Origin: Parelaphostrongylus tenuis
Taxonomy: Eukaryota; Nematoda; Chromadorea; Rhabditida; Metastrongylidae
Direction: 5' to 3'
DNA length: 64,000 bases
NCBI GenBank assembly: GCA_019055375.1
Contig: JAHQIW010005335.1
Location: 124,001 to 188,000, forward strand
Shown here: piece by piece, positions 13,240 to 23,600 of the stretch
Position numbering within the stretch: the stretch's first letter is position 1
Layout of the letters: each line of letters begins with the position of its first letter
The notes under the pieces: model-generated
Seen by the model: only the letters and a program-made list of their open reading frames with translations
Database searches by the model: none
Told to the model about the DNA's origin: nothing
Program-made: the position numbers and the translations under genes

Positions 13240-13450
13240 TCCCACTAGTTTCTAGCATTGAATTCGTTTTTTCGTCCTCTTCAATGTCGTAAAGTAGTGG
13301 TTGAGTACTTCTGGAAACCTCGTGAATACCTGGCTGTGGCGTCCCATAGGGCGTTTGTTGCTGACCGTAGAGTTACTGTGGGTGAGGATTGACCGCGCGC
13401 TACGTCACGACGAGCATCTTAACTCACTCAGCCAATGCCCCCCATATAGA
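13240..13450. repeat. Dispersed repeat shared with 19.5, 47.6 and 12.9 kb
   Basis: The pattern GCATTGAATTCGTTTTTTCG ... AGTACTTCT ... CTGGCTGTGGCGTCCCATAG recurs at 19500-19700 (GAACGGCGTAGAATACTGC), 47640-47870 (GAACGTCGTAGAATAATCG) and inverted at 12940-13080. No coding sense was recognised. Confidence 0.5.
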
Positions 13451-13575
13451 GGACCGGACTAACTTAAGTTATCGGATTGATGTCGTAGCTTCAGAGTTAT
13501 CAGAACCTTTAACCCAAGTAAATACATGTGTGACTCGGATTGCTTAGCTGTTGAGTCGAACAAAAGTGTTTTTAT

Positions 13576-13826
13576 CATATTATATCTTTCCTTCGAGTGC
13601 TTTGTTAAGACCACGCTCAAATTTCAATAGGTCCTTTCAGTATTATTTGAGCCAACCTGTCATGTGGTCTGGTTCCCGAGAGAACTGACTATGAAAAGAT
13701 CGAGAGACGACGGGTTCTGCCCGGACTGACGAGTCTGTAAGGACGAAACACGTGTCTCGGGCTGTACAAGAGCCCTTACCAGACCACATGACATGTTGGC
13801 TCAAATAATAATGGGAGGATCTATTG
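13576..13826 (+). mobile_element. Palindromic hammerhead-bearing element with 14-bp target duplication
   Basis: A 251-base element lies between two identical 14-base direct repeats, AAAAGTGTTTTTAT, at 13562-13575 and 13827-13840. Its inner arms 13625-13672 and 13779-13826 are imperfect inverted repeats of about 48 bases. A hammerhead ribozyme sits between them. There is no coding frame. A 14-base duplication fits target-primed reverse transcription better than cut-and-paste transposition, which usually duplicates 2-9 bases. Confidence 0.8.
13712..13775 (+). ncRNA. Type I hammerhead ribozyme (near-intact)
   Basis: Outer stem I GGGTTCT (13712-13718) pairs with AGAGCCC (13769-13775), including one G-U pair. 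Inner stem I is formed by 13719-13725 and TCGGGC (13757-13762) with one bulged G. The core is CTGACGA at 13726-13732, stem II GTCT/GGAC closes a GTAA loop, then GAA at 13745-13747, a 2-bp stem III with an ACGT loop, and H17 = C at 13756. The 6-base asymmetric loop TGTACA in stem I is where natural type I hammerheads make their loop-loop contact. Confidence 0.82.
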
Positions 13827-14417
13827 AAAAGTGTTTTTATAAACTAAATGCGTCAATTCGTTATACTAGATGCCGCGTGGATGCAAACAATACAATAACA
13901 AGTATCTCACTTTAGAGAAGCTTGAAATAATCGCTAACTAAATCTATTTAGGAGCACTCCTCGCCACTCTCTCACTAAAGGTGATATCATCATCACTATA
14001 GGATTAGGCTCTTCCTCAACGATCTCCTTGAAAAATCGATTCTTTTCGTGTTTTCCATGAAATAGAGGATGGGTTTGACAAGAAAACAGTCAGTGGAAAG
14101 GACACTATTCGAAAAAATACATGAAATGGCAATAGTGCCGGTTGGACTGCGATCGGCATGGAAACATTTAGATATCAGCACCGGCGTACGCCATACATTA
14201 TCGTTGACAACAATGTTTACTCTATCGGAAAAAGCCATGAAATCGTCGACTAAGGGTTATTTACAACGATTCTAAAGGTAGATAAATAAAAATAGATGTT
14301 TCATATTGAGTAAACACTATCGATACTCAGTGCATTCGGTTCCTTTGTAACGTTAATAAAATGGTGATTGAATACATATCTGCTAACATATCTTCAGCCT
14401 ATCATGGAGTGTGTTAT

Positions 14418-14478
14418 GGCACTTATACAGTGCTAGATAGCTGTCTCGGCATTGCAGCCTTATCAGTAGCACGATGCC
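14418..14478 (-). ncRNA. Decayed hammerhead ribozyme
   Basis: Stem I GTGCTA/TAGCAC is perfect and the outer stem GGCA/TGCC is kept. However, the core reads CTGATAA (G8 to A) and GAG instead of GAA, so activity is unlikely. Stem II can still form a GGC/GCC helix. Confidence 0.65.
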
Positions 14479-14691
14479 TTTCGGTTCAGCCAAACCCTTA
14501 CAAAAGGATAAACCCCTACATATAGAGGAAGCGACGCCTAATAACTAATTACCGCAAGTCGGGTGATGATATCCCAGTCGAGCTCATGGCTGGTAAATGG
14601 ATCATACTTATACATCTGACTGCTTTTTTAGACCTCGCTCAAAACAATAACAATCTGATAAGATATTTCAAGCGTTTCATGAGGTCTGTTA

Positions 14692-14748
14692 TGGGATTTA
14701 TGCAGTGCTAAATAGCTGTTTCGGCACAGCAGCATCAGTAGCGAGGTA
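14692..14748 (-). ncRNA. Decayed hammerhead ribozyme
   Basis: CTGATG is followed by C instead of the required A9, then CGAAAC, a damaged stem III and TAGCAC. The downstream arm CAGACCTCATGA is conserved. It lies 215-275 bases from the previous copy in the same orientation. Confidence 0.55.
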
Positions 14749-17614
14749 AATACATTAGTAAATACCCACCTTACCTAAATAATGACCAGCGTGTGGACCT
14801 ATCGAACTCTCACAAAGATCTGGTTTTATTTACCGACGCTGAAAGTTGAATTAACTCAATCTGCTCGCTGCTGAGGATTTGTACAGATGAACCATTGTTT
14901 AAGCAGCACCAAGCAGCTCAGCCGATGCGTTATGCAGGCCCATATTTCGCTGTTATTAGCCTATACAGCGAAATTTGAAGGGTCAGAATCAACGAAGATT
15001 GTGGATTACTGCATGATTATTATAGAATTTTACTGAGCCATCACGTGAGTATATGAAAATATACAAGTGGATTTTTGTGTAATAGCCAGATTGTCGAATT
15101 GCTTTGTATTAGATTCCTAGTGCATTTACGAAATATTAGCTGAACGATCAGATTGATATGATATCAGCACGTCTAGGCATGACGAAGTCGAGCTCGTCGG
15201 AAGTCATGCCATCAAATTTCAAGGAGGAGCATCAACCTCTTTCAAGTCTGTTCGAAAGAAAAAGACAGTTCGTAGGGATACTTTGCACTCTCATTACCCA
15301 CGCCGAGGTTTAGAGAGAGTTGGGCTTCTGAATTATTACATGTTAAGTGAGAATTCATTCACCCAGGGGTAACACATCACTGCATGTTCCAGTGGCATGA
15401 TCACCGGACATTGCAGTGATTAACAGTCGATTTGCTCAAGGCTGGTATCTTTATTACATACCCTTATATTCGACTGTTTTTTAAGACCTCGTTTGAAATC
15501 AATACATCCTGACAGCATTTTTGAAAATATATGTAGAAGTACTGACGGAACATTATCGTGACTAAATTGATGAAATGCAGCAGCAAGAGACTTCTATAAA
15601 AGTTTTATAGTTGGGGAATGCTCATGTATCGAATAATCATCTATGTTTCAGCGGGAAAAGCACATTGTTGTGAAAGAGAACATATTTTCAGCTGCTATAT
15701 AACTTCGTTTCTTTCTTTTTCATCCGTTTTCACAGCCGTTCGATAGCTTGAAAAATGCCTATTCTCCTCCAGCTTGCTTCGTTAAACGACTTTTGATTTA
15801 CTTTTTGCTAAAGAAAAAACTAACGCTCTGCGAGTAGAGTTCGTTTTAGTGAGTCTGCCTCTTCCCTCGAGATACGAGGTTTTAGGAGAGAGCATCGCCA
15901 TTGTTCCTGCTAGAGATAGTTCTATCGATGTCTCTTAAATCATATTTCACCATTTCCTAACAACGAAATTCCCTCTAGTGAAGATCGAAATCCACATTCC
16001 ATTAGAAACTCATACAACATCATTGTTGCCGCCGCGTACCGCGCAGGATTATAACGTCGTTGTCAACGAGTCAAGGAAGACGATAAGAAAAATGTTGAGT
16101 TACAACATAAAAAATATTTTAATTTGCTTTATTTGTACCAATTAACTTCACATACATGATTGTCATACATGAAGATCGTCGGGTTTATGTTTAAGTTCGC
16201 CTTCTCATAGTGTTTTGGCTTTCTTAATGAATATCACTAGATGATTCTAGAGTCAAATCTCTCTCAAATCCTACGATGGCCGCTCTAAAGCATTTCCAGG
16301 TCTTCTCGGCATTGGCCAGCCTTTGTGGAACTACGGAAACCTTTTCTGGACGATTTTTTGAGGAATAAAAGATTAAGCGCTCGAAGTTGATCAATCCTTG
16401 ATATGCCATGCATTCGGCTTCAAGATGCTCCACGAACTTTGTCAAGCATTATTGAAAGCACATGAGTACATATGGCCCATATAATCACTCGCGATGGTCT
16501 ACCAATCTATCTTATCAGTGCTGTTATCCACCCGCACAAGTCTGGTATCAAAATCCTCAACCCCAGAGGGATGATGGGTTTATTCTGTTTAGGGCGCAGA
16601 ACCAAAGACCAAGTGGGCACCAAGGGGATCCACTATTAGTGCACCATACGCTCCCACTTAAGTGTAGTACCATAATGATTTCCAGGCTATAAATTTGCTC
16701 TCTAAGAAAATTCCCGACTACTACGAGGCGCTAAACAAAATTTCTGTTTCTTTCAAATTCCGCTGAACATACTTTTTATCGATGTTTTCAAAATTCAATC
16801 TACATCTGCCTAGTGAGACACACAGAATGGTGAGTAATCAAGGCAGATTGGAAGAAGCCTCTTAAGTCCATGGAATACGAAGCTCTCTTCCGAGGTTTTT
16901 CATGGAGATGACTTTGGCTTTGTTCATACCTAGACTGAATCGAACTTGTAGTTCTAATTTCCTTCGTTTACATTACCTTCATAGAAAAAAATCAATTTTG
17001 GTCGAATATCAATGTTTAGATTATGTCCGTAAGGCTGTAGATCTTTACAATTCTTTCAAGTTGAATGGAGTACGGTAGAACACCGGACTGATGTCGATGG
17101 TACCATTTCGTGTAAGACGTTTTGCGGGTGACCTTGAAACGTAATCACTTAGTAATTTGGAACACCCACTATATCAATTGAAATGGGACTTTTTGTACAC
17201 TGTCTGGAAGAGTATATTGCGAGCGAGCATTATGTCGCAACCAAAATTCACGTAATTGGTACTAGAGACTAAATGACAGAACTGGAATGTCACAACTACA
17301 TCTATCGCCAACTAATAACAAAAGATCAAGAGCTGTAGTGAGTTGATCGACAACATGACTCTTTAGCCAACTTCATTTACTCAATAAATAGGAAAAAACA
17401 AAGGTTGATCAAGTAAGATCCATACGAATAACAATTCAATTAATGCAGGTTAACCAATCCAATTACACGACTGGAAACGTGAGATTTAAACAACATTTCA
17501 TATTATAAAACCACTTCAGTGGAAAGCTTTAAAAAATACAAGGAAAGCTGAAACAATTATAAAAATTCCACAATGACAAAACTTCAAAAACTTTAAAAAT
17601 TTGGACATATTAGC
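14749..17614. other. No gene seen; downstream region of the SNIP1-type gene
   Basis: Contains a solo hammerhead-family end at 15470-15520 (minus) and the SINE at 16380-16660. I found no AATAAA-type signal close to the SNIP1-type stop on the minus strand. Confidence 0.4.
16380..16660 (-). repeat. SINE family A copy
   Basis: Reverse-complement copy with GTTGATCAATCCTTGA, ATCACTCGCGATGG, CACAAGTCTGGTATCA and CCAGAGGGATGATGGG. The head with the A box is replaced or lost. Confidence 0.55.
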
Positions 17615-20600
17615 TTAGGATTTACCTGAACCTGGAGATCCAGGCTCAGAATCAGAAGCACCTCCGGCCGATTTCTCGTTTAACACGACGAATTCACGAC
17701 TTGAAAAACCGAATTTCAGCACATCCTTTTCTTTTAATTCGATATATCTGCAATTAAAATAATTTTCCACAGCTAGTAAAAGTGAACGCGCTTATTTCAG
17801 GTTGATACTGATTTTAGGGAATAAAATAGAACCAAACAAGCTAGTTATTAAATGAGGACTTCCGAAAAATTTTTTCTTCCGTAACAAAACCACATTTGTC
17901 GAAATGTGAGCAATGAAAACGAGCACACAAGGATAAATTTGAATTGCAAAAATAACCAATATAACTTATGAAACATGCCGTCCTAAACTCTTGAGATTTT
18001 ACTGAGAATACTTAGTAAGAACCCTCATAAAAAAGGCGAAATGTCACCTTTGGGGTTCAATCTTTGAACCATTAAGAAGAGTTCCGTTTGAACTTCCCAG
18101 GTCTATTATATACGGTAGAACACGACGTGCCTTTGTGCCATCGGCTCGCTCAAAAGGAACCGATCTAAAACATAGTTTTCGTTTATATAGAGAAATCTGA
18201 GAAAGAAAATCACTCCACCTGTACTGCAAAACAGCATGTTGCTTGCTACAACTTGGATGATCAATCGGTAAATCAGCAATTTTTCGATCCCTTCCAATCA
18301 GATAGGCCGATTGCCTGTGAATGTGAAGAACCGGCAACGCCTCTTCACCTTTGAAAGGATATAAGCGCCATCTGAATTTGAACGAATAAGTAGGAAAGCG
18401 TGAGTATTTCAAATCTACCGACTTTTCCTCCAAAAAGTGGTATTTTCACCAGGATAAAGGTTTTAGTTACATAGGGGAAATAACAATCTTAACGAAAACA
18501 TGGCTCACCTCAATGTTGGCTTCTTAGCCTCGGGAGGCTCATTATATTTTATCAGCACTCCGCGATACATATTAGTATCTTCGGCTAGTTTTCCACTGAC
18601 TCCAAGATTGACCTGGATGATTTATGAGTCAATGAGCACCTAGTGAGTCGTGGGTGAACACTGAAATAGTATAATTTAATACCTTTTCCTTTTCCTTTAC
18701 TGGAGGGTCATCATTCTTGCCGGATCCCCATCTTTCCGACACACCCCATCGATCTCTGAAATGTTCTGTTAACAATGAATTACCTCAATAAAAAGCCAAA
18801 GCTCAAGCAACTGATTCCACTAACTTAGACTTTGTCTCAGATTCCTTTGAAAAAGCATCATCCTCGTCAGCCTCACGTTTGATTCCTACAATTATCCTTT
18901 CCAGTTCTCAGACAGGATCACAAAAAGCGTAAAAACAATCGTGAATGGAGGAAAATTATACTACTACAAAATACACACTTTTTCCTGGCCCGCTATTCTT
19001 TCCAGATGAGCCACGGTCTGCAGAAGAGCCTTCGTCCTCCAATTCTCGCTTTATCTGGCGAACCCGGCTACTTCCGTTACCTTTTACACTTCTAAAACAG
19101 CAGCAGATAAAATTAAGGGGACTTTTCTGCTGAATGTACAGAACAATTAGCACCTATCCGTTTGAGAGCTGCGATTACGATCACCACCCCTATCGTGAGG
19201 AGATCGCCTGAATAAATGAAGATCTTAAACATTAAGGAAAGCACGAATTCCAAAGAATGAAAGATCAGATAATAAGCCTTAACGATTACGTGAAATCTTG
19301 ACAACTACAACCCTTTAGGGACCATGGATACCTCTCCTGTGCATCCCTAACACCTAGCGTGGCTGGACGCTGGACGACTTCTCCACCTCCTCTGCCCCCT
19401 AACCCCCATATGGGAATGCACTAAATGTATTTTCGTATTGTTTCAATTATATTTAGCACTTTCGCACTTTACTTGATTCGTCATCAAAGTGCTTTTTTTC
19501 ACAGTGCGGATACCAGTACTTCTAGCAATCAATTCGCTTTCGTCTTCTCCTTGAACGGCGTAGAATACTGCTTGAGCAACTCTCCTTGCAATCTCGAGGA
19601 TAGCCTGGCTAAGGCGTTCTATAAAGTTGCTGTTGACTACCGAAGAGAGTTGAGGGCCCACGCGCGCCGCGATGAGCATCATAACCACTCGGCCACGACG
19701 CCATAATTAAATTACATATTGTTTTTATTTCCTATGTTATGCTATATGTAAATATATTATGCTGCTATCACCTGTATCACCTGTCGTCCCGTTGATCGTC
19801 GAGTGACTCGAGCGGGTACCAGCAACTCTTCCATTTTTCCCTATCGCGTGCAAGAATAGCCCAGTGGGTCCTCCTTGCTCTAGGAATTCGCTGAGCATCA
19901 TATCTTTCTTCCATCGCTTTCGTGAAGAAATCGGACCAACGGGTCAGTGGTCTTCCTTTAGAGCGCTTGACGTCCCGAGGAATCCAGTCGGTAACGGCTC
20001 TCGTCCATCGGTTGTCGTTGAAGCGCATCACGTGTCCGGCCCACCTTATTTTCGATATCCTGGCGTGTAGAACGGCGTCTCTGATTTTCGATCGTTGACG
20101 TAGGTCGGAAGTTCGGATCCTTTGTCTCATTTGCGAAATACGAGATACTCCTAGCATCGACCTTTCGACTGCGCGTTCGATAACGGCAAGTGATCTTTCA
20201 TCCTGCTTACGTAGCGACCAGGTTTCTGCTGCATACGTTAGGGCAGGGATAATTGTCGAGTCGAAAAGGTGGGCACGGAGTCGGATGTTCTTTGTCCTCT
20301 TCACTACATCTTCGATGCTCTTAAACGTTCCCCAAGCCGCTCGTTTCCTCCTGCTCAACTCTGGGGCTAGGTCGTTCATCATGTTGATTTCACGACCTAG
20401 ATAGATGTAACTGGAGCATTCGGAAATTGTCGTTCCGTTGAGCGTGAATGGGGCATTAGAAACCCATCCGTTCCTCATGAACATTGTTTTCGTTAGATTC
20501 AGTTGAAGACCGATCTTTCCACAGGCGTTGTCGAAATCAGTCAACATTCGTTCCGCTTGGCTGATGTTTGGTGTTATGAGAACGATATCGTCAGCAAAGC

Positions 20601-23600
20601 GAAGATGGTTTAATTGTCGACCGTCAATTTTCACTCCCATTTCGTCCCATTCTAATGTTCGCATGACGTTTTGTAGGGTGGCAGTGAATAGTTTTGGCGA
20701 TATTGTATCGCCTTGTCGAACCCCTCTTCTTACGTCAATGGTGATATTATTGTAGAATGGAGATATTCTGGTCGTGAAATCTTTATAAAGCTCACGAAGG
20801 ATCATTATGTACCGAGTAGGGACGCCCTGGTTATCCAGAGCCTCTATAACCGCTTCTGTTTCCACTGAGTCAAAGGCTTTCTTCAGATCGATAAAAGTGA
20901 GACAGAGTGGTTGTTTGTACTCTCGCGAAACTTCAATGAGTCTTGTGATCGTGTGGATGTGGTCCATGGTACTAAATCCTTTTCTGAACCCTGCTTGTTC
21001 GCATGGCTGTCCTTCGTCCAGTGTTCTGTCAATCCTGTTCAGGATGACTCGAGTAAAGAGTTTATAGACAACGGACAGCAAGCAGATTGGGCGATAATTG
21101 CCTATGTCGTGATATGCTGCTATAAGTGTGAAAATAACAACAATAATACAGTCGGAACAACGCAATAGTTCAGAAAATGCGACTCTACGCTGGAGTTAGG
21201 GTTCAGAGGAGGTGAAGTAGACCGTCCAGCGCTGCTACGCTGGGGGTTAGAAATGCGGCTCCACGGTCCCGAAATGATTAAATGAAAAACATTTGAATCA
21301 AATCATCAAGATCTTCTCCTTACTTCATTTTTGTAATAAGGACTGATAGTACATAGACCAAATTCTGAGAAGAAAATTAGAACACTCTTACAGCAACCAT
21401 TTATATAAGAAAAACGAAATCAGTACCTACCTTTCCCTTCTTCGTGGAGAAACTGATCGTGATTTTGACCTGGAAGAACATAGGCTAAGTAATAAGGATT
21501 ATCAGTCGAAATATTTGATGAATGTACCACTAAAGGAGAAAAGAAACAAACTAGAGGATGACAAAAAGTCCACTTTCCACTGACAAAAATTGAGAGAATC
21601 CTATCGAACGAAGTTTCCTTAATACTACTAAAAGAGGTCAGAAACTACCATGCCTTGGAATCAACAAAGCACGAAAAATCTCCAATTCTTGCAATTAACA
21701 GCACCAAATTTTGCCATTCTATAATGTTGGAATGTTGGATCGAATGATGATCCTGAATGTCGCCTCACCTTCGCCGTTCTTTTCTCTTTTCTTCTAGATC
21801 GTCCGCATTTCTAGAGTACACTTGAAATAGAACAAATATGTGGGAAAAAATCAAGCCGATGGTTGAGATCAGATACCAACCTCTTCGGTGTTGATGAACT
21901 ATCTCTTCGAGGGCGCTTGGTTTCCGTTGATACCCTTAATAATAACTATCATGGATCAAACCGTAAATAATGACTTTCCCTTAAATATAACGTACTTTCT
22001 TGTCGCCGCTGAAGAGGAGGCTCCTTTGCTTCGCTTATTTTCCGGCGAAGGTGACCTGCAAAACAGATCGCCTATGAAATTTTAACTCGATATTTGAACA
22101 GAAACAGCTCACGAGTAGTCGTCATCGGAATCCTCAGAAGTGGTCACTTCTTTCTTCACTCTTTTGGGCCACATCTTAGGACTTTCAGCTCCTTCCCTTG
22201 AGTCATTCCGTCTTCCTCGACGACTTCGAGAATCATCTCTCCTTTTGCGATCCCTCGAATCATCCCGTCTTCTGCGATCCCTCGAATCATCTCTTCTCCT
22301 TCGATCCCTCGAATCGCCTCTTTTACGACGATCCCGAGGATCTTCCCATCTCCGATTTTCATCATGACGTCGAATGTCCCTATCACCACCCAAATAGCTA
22401 TCTCTTCGGAAGCGATCACGTCTATCACTGAATCGTCTAGGACTGTTTCTTCTTTTCCTATCATGTGGACTTCTGCTCCGCTCACGCGATCGATCACGGA
22501 TACTCTCTTTTCTACGTTGCACCGGCGACCTACTTCTATCTTTTCGTGTTTTTTCGTAAGACTTTTTGGCTTCACTTCGACGTCGTTCGTCCTCAGGTGA
22601 CTTCGGCTTGGGGCTGATACGATTACGTCTAGCAGGAGAACTGCTGCGACCACGCCTCTCAGGTGAAGATTCTTCTTTTCGACTTTTATTACTGACTTCC
22701 TTCTCTTCATTAGATGATGACCTACTTCCAGAGTCGTGCCTCTTTTTCTGAAGTTCTTTAGATTTCACCATTACTTCTTCAAGACGGCTTTGTTCCTTTG
22801 TCTCCTCAGGCGATCGCGAACGACTCCTCTGTGTTACTTTTATAGGAGGAGACTGCTCTTTTTCTCTTACAAATTCTTGCTCGTTGTAATTTTTCTTCCC
22901 ATCATCTCCTTCTTCACGAAATCGCACTGGTGACATATGATCAGACGCACTTCCTTCAGATTCCTTTCGTTTCTTTTTGTGTTTCTCCGAACTCTTTGAA
23001 CTCTTCTTCTTCTTCTTTTTTGACTTTTTCGCCTTCTTTCTAGCATGAGATTCTTCATCATTTTCAGATCCTGAAGCCGATGACGATCGACTCCGATGTT
23101 TCTTCTTACTGCCCGACTTGGATCGCTTTCGCTTCGAGTGTTTTTTCTTCTTCCCCTTCTTATTCTCGAGATGCCTGAAAGTGAAAAGAAATAGATTACA
23201 CCCCTAAGAAAAACAGTAAAAGTATGTTATCCGAAAACTAGTGAAAAACGATACCTTTCGCTGCACAAAAACTTTTCATGAGTGTTAGTAATCAATCGAA
23301 AGCTCAAATCTCTGGCCACTGAGCTGCTTAGCCGCTTTTGAAAAAACTCTTTTATAACGCTATAGCAATAAAAGTAAAATTATGTTTCACACCAGCCGCA
23401 CGCTTTTACTATTATTTCGCTAAAAACACGAAAAGCATACGAACGTGTAGAGGGAATTTCGAAGTAACAGCGCTATACGTTTTATGTGGAGTTTCTTCCG
23501 CAATAAAGCAAAAAATTATGATTTAATAACGAATTGCACGTCACATGTGTAAAGCATTAGCGTAATCGATAGATCACCGTACTGAAACCTCAGGCAGTCC

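Noticed and set aside
18106..18433. Separate small FHA protein starting MEEKSVDL
   Set aside because: The first 24 or so residues are intron sequence before the acceptor at 18372-18373. The FHA part belongs to exons 16-17.
22109..22936. Stand-alone 275-aa RS protein gene
   Set aside because: It is the inner part of exon 7. The frame continues upstream without an ATG, and the apparent stop is removed by the GTGAGC donor.
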